The notes below the pieces were generated by a model that worked only from the letters and a program-made list of their open reading frames with translations, was not told the origin of the DNA and searched no databases. The position numbers and the translations under genes were made by a program. A DNA stretch of 64,000 nucleotides, from positions 447,941 through 511,940 of the forward strand of contig CM067511.1 of NCBI GenBank assembly GCA_034509495.1. The letters run 5' to 3'. Shown in pieces: positions 47,501 through 57,745 of this stretch. Source of the DNA: Acestrorhynchus altus (taxonomy: Eukaryota > Chordata > Actinopteri > Characiformes > Acestrorhynchidae). Every line of letters starts with the position of its first letter. Position 1 is the stretch's first letter.

Positions 47501-48365
47501 TAATTGAGCTCACATGGCAAACTAATGACCGCAGGTGTGTGAGGTTGATTTCAGTGACCCACAGAGCTCTGAGACACAAAACCAACCACGAAAAAAAAGC
47601 AAAAAAAAAAAAGCTTTATGACAAATACAGATTACATCCTAATTTGGAACACAGTGTACACACTGTAGATTCATACTGGATATAAACAGATAACATTGCT
47701 TATCACTTACCTGCTGTGTCCTCATCCCCTTTGTGGTTCTCCGACTCTCTGTGAGACAGCACCCTCTCTGGCTGCCTCTGGCGCCTCCTCCTGGTCCTCC
47801 AGCGAGTCCTCCTGAATCCTACAGATCCCGCCCATCTCGCCCTCTGCCGCCATGTCTTCCACTGCTGCGCTAGCCGGAACCGAATGCTCGGACACCTCCG
47901 GTTTCTCTGGCCCCACCGGACCTGACCACTTAAGCCCAGCCCACTGGGCCAGGCCAGAGTGGGATAGTCAGGAAAGTCCCTGGATTTGAGGGTTACCTGA
48001 TTGTTCACTGGCCGCAAGCCAGAAGCTATAAACCCACAGGTTCCTTCGCTTATGTCATTTCCATGGAAACTTAAGTCTTCATCCAGGTCCTCTTCATCCT
48101 CTTCCATTTCCTCATCTTCCTCTCCATCCAGTTCCTCTATCTCCTCTTCATCAGGTACACTGTATTCTGCACCCCACATGTTAATGCCCCCCACTCCACG
48201 ACCGAGTTTGAGCTGAGCTGGACTTGGGGCGTACTGAGATGCTGAAGGGTTCATCAGATGACCTCCACCAACAGCGCCCCCGCTGGCAGCTCCATCTTCA
48301 TCGGCTGTTAGTGTTAGCTCATCGGGCCAGGGCGTCTGCGCTAGGCCGCTAGCACTGTCCCTCAT
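40289..48365 (-). CDS. senp3: SUMO-specific protease SENP3
   Basis: Ten coding exons, high to low: 48365-47711, 45907-45752, 45466-45355, 45231-45084, 44630-44583, 44049-43972, 42202-42065, 41738-41655, 41314-41264 and 40399-40289. All phases agree, giving 526 aa. The N-terminal half has a Glu/Asp run (about residues 72-97) and then an Arg-rich stretch like the nucleolar-targeting region of mammalian SENP3. The C-terminal C48 protease domain has LYGQNWLNDQ, His417 (HLEVHWSL), Asp434 (YFDSQRT), Gln478 and catalytic Cys484 (NDSDCGAF), and ends ELCHCKLSL. SENP3 removes SUMO2/3 from nucleolar ribosome-assembly factors such as nucleophosmin. Introns hold LINE, Tc1-like and simple repeats. The order senp3-eif4a1 on the same strand is conserved with mammals. 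Confidence 0.97.
40835..40970. repeat. long near-perfect hairpin in senp3 last intron
   Basis: Arms at about 40851-40893 and 40911-40954 pair almost completely (ACCAGTTTAACC with GGTTAAACTGGT, then GCAGAGCCGTTCAGCC with GGCTGAACGGCTCTGC, then CCCG with CGGG). They surround a roughly 17-base loop. Weaker pairing extends outward. It is probably a MITE-like palindrome; transcription through senp3 would yield a stem of about 40 base pairs. Confidence 0.75.
41601..41650. repeat. (CA)n, 5 bases beyond a senp3 donor ((UG)n in the transcript)
   Basis: The minus-strand donor reads ATG then GTAGTGTGTG, so the splice donor of the exon 41738-41655 runs into the microsatellite. Confidence 0.95.
42228..42266 (-). 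mobile_element. LINE 3'-end fragment
   Basis: GATAGAACTTTATGGATCCC is the reverse of the common fish L2-type LINE terminus. Only this stub is visible, in the senp3 intron next to exon 42202-42065. Confidence 0.6.
42450..43910 (+). mobile_element. Tc1-like transposon interrupted by LINE sequence
   Basis: 42450-42880 carries the transposase DNA-binding half (KKISEQLEIRCFTVWNIIYKW then RTTAHMARSDRP). 43690-43905 carries a later part (KHGGGGVMAWGR) and the 3' non-coding end with GGGTGTTCTAACTTTTTCAC. Between them, 42900-43560 reads on the minus strand as decayed LINE ORF (AAHRAARRNVSVGIKWAKCP, and YRLIALTPVITTCFERL). A LINE piece inserted in an older Tc1 copy explains the layout. All parts are dead. 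Confidence 0.7.
43935..43962. repeat. (CA)n next to senp3 donor of exon 44049-43972
   Basis: The transcript reads AAT, then GUCAGUAACUG, then (UG)n, so the tract begins within ten bases of the splice donor. Confidence 0.9.
45483..45568. repeat. three-unit outpost of the 29-bp minisatellite in senp3 intron
   Basis: Units read CAGCCTACAGCAGTCTAGTC plus CCGCCCGTC, recognisably the same family as the arrays at 4.7, 7.5-9.0 and 13.6 kb. Confidence 0.85.
46540..47470 (-). mobile_element. Tc1/mariner-type transposon remnant
   Basis: The minus strand encodes WPPSSPDLNPVENLWHVLQQ, the conserved block before the last acidic residue of the DDE catalytic triad, followed by helices ending near 46548. 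Upstream sequence to about 47470 is degenerate transposase. It lies in senp3 intron 1. Confidence 0.75.
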
Positions 48366-48671
48366 GGTCCACGAGCAGCCAACTACCTGCGCCAGCCTGA
48401 CTCCGCGCTAACACACCAACACACACACTCTAACAGCAGGCCAGAAGGAGCACACACACACTTCTGTGGAAATTCAGGACTGAAAAACAAACAAAAACAC
48501 AATCACAATGATATTTATGAAATAATATGAGCATAGTATGATAGAGCGCCCCCTACACTTCCTGTAGTGTATTACAGTCTGTCAGAATGAGTGTGGATCA
48601 TATGAACATTATATGAAAAGAGTGTTTCAGACTGGGTTTGATATGAAATGCTGTGTTGAGTGAATGTGTAT

Positions 48672-48693
48672 ATGGGAGAGAGAGAGACTGTGT

Positions 48694-48746
<53 letters not shown>

Positions 48747-48790
48747 TGTGTGTGTGTATGTGTGAGAGAGAGAGAGTGTGTGTGAGAAAG

Positions 48791-48824
<34 letters not shown>

Positions 48825-49150
48825 TGAGTGAGAGAGAGAGAGAGAGAGAGAATGTGTGTGTGTGTGAGACTCACCTGTAGTCCGGAGGTCGAGTTTATTT
48901 TCTGTCTGAGCAGCAGAAATGGATCAGAACCCGATATAAAGAGAGGAGGTGTGTGGTGTTGTGCTGAATCTTGCTGTGTTGTGCTGAATTCGGCTCTGCT
49001 TCTGTTTGGGTCTCATTCATTGAGCGCCGGCGCGACTTTACAGCGAAAACCTGCTTCCGCCGCGTTCTGATGACCTCACAGCGGGGCTTCTCCAATCAGA
49101 ACCCGCGACCCGAAACTCGGGATTCAATTTGACCAATCAGAAGCGCACAT
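48672..49150 (-). promoter_or_regulatory. senp3 promoter region and likely non-coding first exon
   Basis: A GA/GT microsatellite block (48672-48865) is followed by a minus-strand donor at about 48873 (TACAG then GTGAG), which suggests an untranslated first exon ending there. GC-rich, CpG-containing sequence at 49020-49110 with two CCAATCAGAA words (49092 and 49134) looks like the promoter. Confidence 0.45.
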
Positions 49151-50527
49151 ACAACACCGCTCATTAATAATTCAGGTTTCTCGTAGCGTAGGCAACGCAA
49201 ATGTAGTGGTTTATTGGGAATCAGTGCGTAAATAAACCGGATCTGTGACATTAGAACCGGTTCCACAATGAAAACAGCACCCACCCAATTCTATATATAT
49301 CAATATTCAGAGTTCTAGATAACTGTACCAGTCTTCATACTCCACTCTGTTCTAGATAACAAAATACTCCACTATTCTAGATAAGTTATCTTCACTCTGT
49401 TCTAGATATAAAAACCTATACTACACTCTGTTCTAGATAATAAAATACTCCACTCTGTTCTAGACAACAGTGTTATCTTCGCTCTTAGAAAAAAAACTAT
49501 ACTCTGTTCTAGATAACAATGTTATCTTCACTCTGTTCTAGATATAAATTGAACTCAGCTGTTCAGATAACAATATACTCCACTCTGTTCTAGATAGCTG
49601 TACCCAGTCAAAATTCTTCACTGTTCTAAATAATTGTTCCCAGTCAAAGTAGTTGTTGGACTGTTCTAGATAACCTTATGTAGTCAGACTAATTTACCAC
49701 ACCTCACCTTATCACCACACCACCCCTTATCATTACACCTCACCTTAACACCACACCATATCACCACACCTCACCTTAACAGTGCACCTCACCTTAACAC
49801 CACACCACCCCTTATGACCACACCTCACCTTAACACCACACCTTAACACTACACCAACCCTTATGACCACACCTCACCTTAACACCACACCTCACCTTAA
49901 CACCACACCAACCCTTATGACCACACCTCACCTTATCACCACACCTCACCACAACACTACACCATACCTTAACACCTCACCTCATCTTATCACACCACCC
50001 CTTATCACCTCACCTCACCATAAAATGGTGTCTCATCTTAAAAGTGGGCCTTAAAGCTGCATCTTGTGTTAAGCAGAACTGACCTGCAGAATCCTGTTGT
50101 GTTTTGCAGAATCACACTGAGACAGTGAAGAGTGATGGACTGAAACTACGGGGAACTTCAGACCGTTTTGTCTTCATTACATAATTAATGAAACACTGTC
50201 GGCTCGGTTGACGTCAGTGTTAGAGCCGCTTCTCTCTGGATAAACTCGTTTTAACTCGGTTTTCTGTTTGTAAAGTTTTTGTAAAAGTATGTCATTTAAG
50301 AGGAAAAAAAAGAATCTCAGAGAAACTGAGGACAAACCTTTTATTAGACTTTTAACAAAATAAAACCTGCTTATAAATCAACAGCTGAGTCAGGCGAGAG
50401 GGTTTGGACAGAAACAGAGACCTGCGGTCAGACGGATTAATAAGGAACATGAAGCTGTTCTTCATTATCAAACATGAACAGAAATCACTGCTGTTTAAAC
50501 TTTGAATCCAAAACAGAACCGTCAGCT
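49151..50527. repeat. two minisatellites and flanks between senp3 and the scramblase gene
   Basis: 49290-49680 is an irregular array of TCCACTCTGTTCTAGATAAC units. 49690-50035 is an array of CACCTCACCTTAACACCACA units. The rest (50036-50527) is unremarkable and likely includes the scramblase 3' UTR. No gene is seen. Confidence 0.8.
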
Positions 50528-51439
50528 TCACCCAAACACACTGCAGCGCTGACCCGAGTCCCCAACACTCTCAAAGAACATGAAGTCCTGCAGAGAGAGG
50601 GAACAAGGGAAGGAGGGAATGAAGTGAACACTGTTTGAAAATGAATGAATGAATGAGTGAGTGAATGAATAAGGAAGTGAAGAAGTGAAGAAGTCAATGA
50701 ATACACAAACAGCTGAAGGAATGAAGAACGTGAAGGGGTGAAAAAGTGAAAGAGTGAATGAATGGGGTGAAGAGGTGAATACATCAACAAGTTAATAGAT
50801 GAATGGGTGATTAATTAAAGTGGAGACTGAATAAATGAATGGATGAAGGGAAGAATAAATGAAGAGGTGAGTAAAGTGAAGGACTCACTATGAGGAAACA
50901 GGCTCCCAGCAGAGTGGCCTTCATCCTGACGTCCAGATCCAGAGGGAAGTTAATTCCGAAGTTATCCGCATCGGTCAGTCCCTCTTTAATCAGTCCACTC
51001 CACTGCTTACTGACCCGGCCAATCACAACCCCATCCTTACCTTTCACCTGAAAAGGGGAGGGCACGGGTGTGTTATGAGGGTATTATTCATGGGTTAAAG
51101 TCATAAGTGTGCTGCCAGAGTGCAGGTGTGAAAATGTGTATTACAGGTGTAATATTGGTGTACTACAGGTTTCAGATGTGCTACAGGAGTGTTAGAGAAG
51201 CACTATACATAGGCGTGTTATGGATGTGTAAGTGTGATACATGTATGTTACAGGTGTGTTACAGATGAGTAGGTGTAGTGCAAATGCTTTACATGTGGTC
51301 AGTTGTGTTACAGGGATGAAGGTGAGTTACAGGTAAAATACAGGTATGTCAGTGTGTTACAGGTGAGGCACATGTTGATAGAGGTGTTAAAATTATATAT
51401 TACAGGTGATTAACAGGTGTGTATGTGTTTGTAGGTGAG

Positions 51440-51489
<50 letters not shown>

Positions 51490-54400
51490 CAAAGTCAACA
51501 TCTCCACAGCAGCTAATAGCGCACATCGGCCCCTCGATGGTCAGCAGTGTTTCCCGTGACGCTCCCAGCAGGGAAAACTTGGGCAGGAATGGGTGCCAGT
51601 TCTGAATCACGTATCCAATTGTGTTTCCTGGAGGAGCCTGAACCTCCATCTGCAATCAATCATCAATAATCTATAATCAATGTACTGTGAGGCCTTATCT
51701 CAGTGTGCAATTACAGTGATACAGTTAAACCCTGACCACGGTGTGCGGTGTTGATCATTTCCATCATATAAATCTATCACTACAATCACGTTCACGTTCT
51801 ATCAGCATGCGAAAGGTTAACGTGCAGGTTTAACCATTAACTTGCTTTTTCAGCAACATCCTCCGAGATAATGTGTTATAAAGCACTGCGCAGTAAAGCC
51901 TTCACTACACAATACAGCCGCAGTGTAGGACATGTTTACACAGTTTTGAGGTGTGTTGAGGTGTGTACAGGTGGACTGAAGGTTTGAGGTGTGTTGAGGT
52001 GTGTTGTGGTGTGTTGAGGTGTGTCGAAGGTTTGAGGTGTGTTGTGGTGTGTTGAGGTATGCTGAAGGTTTGAGGTGTGTTCAGGTGTGCTGAAGGTTTG
52101 AGGTGTGTTCAGGTGTGTTCAGGTGTGCTGAAGGTTTGAGGTGTGTTCAGGTGTGTTGTGGTGTGTTCAGGTGTGCTGAAGGTTTGAGGTGTGTTCAGGT
52201 GTGTTGTGGTGTGTTCAGGTGTGCTGAAGGTTTGAGGTGTGTTCAGGTGTGTTGTGGTGTGTTCAGGTGTGCTGAAGGTTTGAGGTGTGTTCAGGTGTGT
52301 TCAGGTGTGCTGAAGGTTTGAGGTGTGTTCAGGTGTGTTGTGGTGTGTTCAGGTGTGCTGAAGGTTTGAGGTGTGTTCAGGTGTGCTGAAGGTTTGAGGT
52401 GTGTTCAAGGTGTGCTGAAGGTTTAAGGAATTGTGTTCAGGTGTGTTCAAGGTGTGCTGAAGGTTTGAGTGTGTTTAGGTGTTTTGAGGTGTGCTGGGGG
52501 TAGGTTTGTGGTGTGTTGAGGTGTGGTGAGTTTTGGCTGCGAGTACCTCTGCAGGCAGCAAGGACACCAGCAAGAAGTGCAGCGGAAGGGTTTACAAGGT
52601 GAATGACCTCTTGGTAATTGTAGTCCAGTGATTTTGAGGTGGCTCCACTCTGAGGGCGCAGCAGTTCCATTGTGCAGCAGTCATTCTGCTCTTTAAGCGC
52701 TGTAGATCTTCGAAGCCCAGACTGTTCTTTATATCCATACCCGGTTATTCGTCTCAAAATACGATAATAGCTGCACATAATCAATATGTCTCACTCAATG
52801 GGAATATACTTTAATATACAGATATATGATCTACACCGTAACTGAGTGTGTTCCTGACTGCTGTGTCTCGTTAACTTCAATTGAAAGATTTCATTCACCC
52901 TGTTAAGCTACATCATTTCTATCAAGAGACAAAGTTGCAGCATTTTTGGGCATATTATACACTGTATCATACACTGTATCTATACACTGAATATATACAC
53001 TGAATATATACACTGTATCTATACACTGAATACTATACACTGAATATATACACTGTATCCCCATACACTGTATCTATACACTGAATATATACACTGTATC
53101 TCTACACTGTATCTATACTAGATATATACACTGAATATATACACTGTATCTATACACTGTATCTATACACTGAATATATACATGAATATATATGCACTGT
53201 ATCTATACTGTATCTATACACTGAATATATACACTGTATCTATACCAGATATAACCACTGAATATATACACTGTATCTCTACACTGTATCTATACACTAA
53301 ATATACACTAGATATACACCATATCCTATACACTGAATATGATACTAGATATATACACTGTATCTCTGCTGTAATATACACTGAATATATACACACAAAT
53401 ATATACACTGTATCTACCACTGAATATACACTAGATATAACCATGTATCTATACACTGTATCTATACACTGAATATATACACTGTATCTCTACACTGTAT
53501 CTATACACTGAATATATACACAGATATATGCACTGTATCTATACACTGTATCTATACACTGAATATATACACTGTATCTATACACTGAATATATACACTG
53601 AATATATACACTGTATCTCTACACTGTATCTATACACTAAATATATACACTGAATATATACACTGTATCTATACACTGAATATACACTGTGAATATATAC
53701 ACTGTATCTCTACACTGTATCTATACACTAGAAATATATACACTGAATATATACACTGTATCTATACACTGAATATATACACTGTATCTATACACTGAAT
53801 ATATACACTGTATCTATACACTGAATATATACACTGAATATATACACTGTAGTATAATTTATATTATTTGTACTCTATTGAACACCATGATGAACACGTT
53901 GTTTTTACATTGAACAAAAAATATTATATATAAAATATCATAAATATATAATAACTATATAATATCTAATGAAGTAGTCTGTAAGTTCCAAGAGCTAGTT
54001 TGTTTCTGTCAGTTATTAAATTAAATATGATCAAATCTTCAATTACAATCATATTCAAACTGAGATCTTATCAGAATAATTCACTTTGCAATAAACAGCA
54101 GACGACCAACCATATACAGGCACACGGCATATCACTATATATATCTCAGGATGACACAGTAAAAAACAACGTCACGTTACCTTCAAGAAGTTCAACTTTC
54201 TGGTGGACCAGAATCTGATCAATCTGCAAAATAAAGATGATTTCAAACCATTTGTTTGAAGCCAGTTCAACTGTAGTCACTCGTTCCTAGATATTATTCT
54301 GTATGTAGCACTTGGTAAAACTCAGTATTTCCTTTAGATCATAAAGACCTTCAGACTGTTTTAAATGAAGGATTCAATCAAAGACTCAGTAACATTGTTG

Positions 54401-55133
54401 AGTTTTATATTGAGTTTTTAGCTGAATGGAGTCACGACCAACAGCCCCTTTCTGACCTTTGATCTTTGATCTTTGATCTTTGTCTGAAAAGCTATGATTA
54501 CTATTAATAAAGTAATCAGTTGAACATTTTACAGGAGAGTCAGATGATCTTACCGCCCTCATAAACACAGTCTGAATATTTTATTTGAATCATCTCAAAA
54601 ATATAAACAAGACGTATATTATAATTTAAATTATAATTCATCAATTCAACTTATAAAACATATTTATCATTTGAATTTTACAAACACTGTAATTACATCA
54701 ATATCCAAACTCTAATCTTAATATCCAGTATGAATCTCTAATATCATTAATATCCAGAATGAATCTCTAATATCATTAATATCCAGTATGAATCTCTAAT
54801 ATCATTAATATCCAGTATGAATCTCCTAATAACATTAATATCAGAATGAATCTCTAATAACATTAATATCCAGAATGAAGCTCTAATAACATTCATATCC
54901 AGAATGAATCTCTAATAACATTAATATCAGAATGAATCTCTAATATCATTAATATAAAGAATGAATCTCTAATAACATTAATATCCAGTATGAATCTATA
55001 AATATATTAGTGTTACTCATTGGATTTGATTTATTGTTTATCTGTTGACCTGTGTGGTGCTCAGTCCAGAGAGTGGGACTGAGTGGAGGCGTCTTTGGCT
55101 GTAGCAGTGAAGCCGTGCGGTGGTGGTCTCCAT
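50528..55133 (-). CDS. plscr3: phospholipid scramblase (PLSCR family), one exon frame-damaged
   Basis: Minus-strand exons: 55133-55050 (tentative first exon, ends PLSGLSTTQ), 54223-54181 (IDQILVHQKVELLE), 52770-52547 (damaged), 51649-51488 (EVQAPPGNTIGYVIQNWHPF), 51047-50889 (SKQWSGLIKEGLTDADNF, FPLDLDVRMKATLLGACFLI) and 50587-50528 (DFMFFES to stop). Scramblases are membrane-anchored proteins with a 12-stranded barrel, a Cys-rich palmitoylation segment and a Ca-binding stretch; PLSCR3 is mitochondrial. Exon 52770-52547 keeps recognisable pieces (FETNN, NDCCT, YQEVIHLV, FRCTSCWCPCCLQ) but only by switching frame several times, while the other exons are clean. The PLSCR3 assignment comes from synteny. 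As written the gene cannot give a full protein; assembly error between two repeat arrays is the alternative. Confidence 0.75.
51441..51488. repeat. (CA)n forming the scramblase splice donor
   Basis: The exon 51649-51488 ends ...GAT and the next bases in the transcript are GUGUGUGU, so the donor is the microsatellite itself. Confidence 0.93.
51945..52500. repeat. minisatellite GTGTTCAGGTGTGCTGAAGG
   Basis: About 550 bases of units built from GTGTTCAGGTGTGCTGAAGG and TTTGAGGT lie between two scramblase exons, immediately beside the damaged one. Confidence 0.93.
52965..53855. repeat. minisatellite TATACACTGAATATATACAC
   Basis: About 890 bases alternate TATACACTGAATATA and TACACTGTATCTA units of 14-15 bp. 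It flanks the damaged scramblase exon on the other side. Confidence 0.95.
54690..55000. repeat. 28-bp minisatellite with ATTAATATCCAGAATGAATC
   Basis: About eleven copies of ATTAATATCCAGAATGAATC plus TCTAATATC lie between the first two scramblase exons. Confidence 0.93.
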
Positions 55134-55790
55134 TACACTAATACAGTAGCTGTAGTACAGTCCGGAGAAATGAGCTGCTGATGATGAAAGCAGACACAGT
55201 TATTTATGAACATGGTTTGTTACACTGTAGTGATACTCAGTGTTTATAAACTCTGCATTATAAACATCTGTAAACATGCACTGAAAACATACTACAACGA
55301 GAAATTCCATCTGGCCAGTACAATGAAGTATCAATGTAGATATTTATTAATGACTGATTCATCATTTCTCACAGAACAGTTTGTATAAAAATAATGACTG
55401 AAATAGGATTGAGAACGCGTGTCTGTATTGCAATGCTATCTGTCTTTCATTGTTTCATTCCACTGATATGGGTGTTTACAGCGTAACTGTAAGACCACAG
55501 CGTCAGATATTAACGAACTATGAACAAATAGAAGAGTTCAATAAAACACACACTGAGAGACGGAGAGTCCGTAAGAGTGTGTTTACAATCCCAGGAATCA
55601 TGTAGATGATCTACTAACCAGATTCTGGTTTCTGTTGTTTGTATCTAAAGGCTGATTTATAAATCCAGCGTTAATGTAACGTTTAACAGAGCTGTTCTGT
55701 CAGTCACAGCAATGGAAGAGTCACTCACCTGTGCAGCACCTGTGTGTGACTCACCTGCATAACAGGAGAAATAAACAGCAAGCGTTATCA

Positions 55791-55844
<54 letters not shown>

Positions 55845-56136
55845 TGAAATTACTAGTTTTCATTAGCACTAGTGAACAGCAAGTACCTTTGAGTTCACGT
55901 CTCACAGGACAGGTTCTGCCCCACCAACAGCCCAGTGCAGAAGGCCCATCTCTGCCACCTCATACCTCATACCTCCTCCTCAACCTCCTCCTCATATGTC
56001 ACCTCATACCTCAACCTCCTCCTCAACCTCCTCCTCATATGTCACCTCATACCTCAACCTCCTCATATTTCAGCTCATGCATCTCCTCCCCATACCTCAT
56101 ACAAAACCTCTACCTCTAATTGTGTATTCCCTATTT

Positions 56137-56372
56137 TCTTCTTCTTCTTCTTCTTCTTCTTCTTCTTCTTCTTCTTCTTCTTCTTCTTCTTCTTCTTCTT
56201 CTTCTTCTTTCTGCTGCTCCCTTTAGGGGTCTCCACAGCGGACCATCATATTTATTTATTTATTTATTTTAGTTTTGGCACAAGTTTTATGCCGGATGCT
56301 CTTCCTGACGCAACCCTCACCGTTTACCTGGGCTTGGGACCAGAACCAGAAGTGCACACACTACACCCCTAA
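56137..56372 (+). mobile_element. common fish interspersed repeat with (CTT)n tract
   Basis: A (CTT)n tract (56137-56208) is followed by CTGCTCCCTTTAGGGGTCTC, a central ATGCCGGATGCTCTTCCTGA and an end with CACACACTACACCCCTAATT. The same element appears in reverse at 61690-61835, where its CTGCTCCCTTTAGG end also faces a trinucleotide array. Confidence 0.7.
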
Positions 56373-56599
56373 TTTCTGGTTTGTATTCTTTATTTTATCT
56401 TCATTTATTTCTTTAACTCCTGCAAGCAAATAGAAATCCACATTAAAAACTTTGTGATTATAATATTTAAACATCCAGATGTTTGATCTTTAGTCCATAG
56501 TTACATAACACCTTCTTCTATGGTTATATTACAACTGGTTTGGTCTCCTTCTGATGGTAGAAGCTGCACTGTCATCAGTTGTGGTGAGGGATACCTGTA

Positions 56600-56970
56600 G
56601 GTCTGTGATGAACCTTTCAGAACTGATGCTCATCTTGTGGTTCTGCTCTTGAGCTGACTGTGTTAGCAAGCTCTGATCTGGTCATGTGGCCAGTGGTTTA
56701 AATGTTCTCCACTTGGAACGGCTGAACTGGAACTGTTCTATTTTATGTCATAATAAATGTGGGTGTGTCCTTTTTCCTCTTAATAAAACGACATTTCTAT
56801 TAATGATGTTTATAAATGACATTCTTCAGTTGTGTGTGTTTAGTTTTATCACCTCCATCTCTCAGTGTAGATACAGTGAAGATCAGATGTTTTAATGTGT
56901 TAAAAGTCAAAGGTGTTTATGGGGCGTCTGATGTCTGTTTATGTAATTCTCCATCAGGATCAAAGTACTG
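56600..56970. mobile_element. rearranged Tc1-like fragments
   Basis: 56600-56730 is the reverse complement of the transposase N-half seen at 42600-42800. 56820-56960 matches the 3' end seen at 43780-43880, in plus orientation. Confidence 0.55.
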
Positions 56971-57745
56971 TTGGTTCTTTAAGTCTTTGTGTTGTTTGAT
57001 GTAAAAATGATGATGTACGTTTGTGATTTTATGTTTATGTTGCTCTCAGATCCCGTAAATCCAGGCAGCACAGATCTCCACCCTGCGTAAGGACAGGAGC
57101 TGAAAGAGATCTGCTCTGGCTTTAAGAGCTGTTGTTCAAAGAGCTGCTTCTGGTGCTTAAAAAACGGAGACCTTCACACTCCTCACTTCTAAATCTGAAT
57201 CTGAGAGCAGTGGGTGTGAGAACTATAGTTGTGAGAGCTGTAAGTGTGATAGCTGTAGTTGTGAGAGCTGTAGTTGTGAGAGTTGTAGGTTTGAGAGTTG
57301 TAATTGTGAGCGCTGTAGTTTATCGGAAGTGACGTGGTTGTGAGCGCGGTAGTTGGGAGAAAGTGACGTGGTTGTGCGAGCGGAAGTGACGGAGCGCTGA
57401 TGGCGGCCCGGTTCCGCTGCTCTGAAGCGGTTTGGCGGCGCAGCAGAGACGCGTTGGCGGCACTTTAAGCGCGCCAGGTGTCTGTGTTCGGCCCGGAGGT
57501 CGGAGTCCGGCCGGTTCCGGAGCTGCACTGCGCGGATAAACCCGCCAACCAAGCCGAGAGACGAGCTAAGCTAACCGGCTAACGGAGCCGCAGCCGAGCT
57601 GTTAGTTTAGCTTTAGCTTAGCACAGTCCTCCTGCAGAAACTACAGAACCCTGCAGAACCTACAGAACCCTGAGTAATGCCGCTCCGGTGTCGGGCTGCT
57701 CATTAGACCCGTGAATCGGTTCGGAAGGCGATCAGAACCGCCAGC

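Larger units (their letters stand above)
55134..57745. other. divergent intergenic region between plscr and ctdnep1
   Basis: It holds (GT)n at 55793-55842, CTCATACCTCAACCTCCTC repeats (55960-56100), a (CTT)n tract, an interspersed repeat and Tc1 fragments. A run of GAGAGCTGTAGTTGT units follows (57225-57330), then a CpG-rich stretch (57330-57660) that is the likely ctdnep1 promoter and 5' UTR. No other gene is seen. Confidence 0.55.

Noticed and set aside
47703..48000. Suspected frameshift in senp3 exon 1, because another frame gives an attractive acidic peptide
   Set aside because: The main frame gives the Arg-rich region expected of SENP3, and its end phase joins exactly to the next exon (Asp-Cys-Gly-Val).
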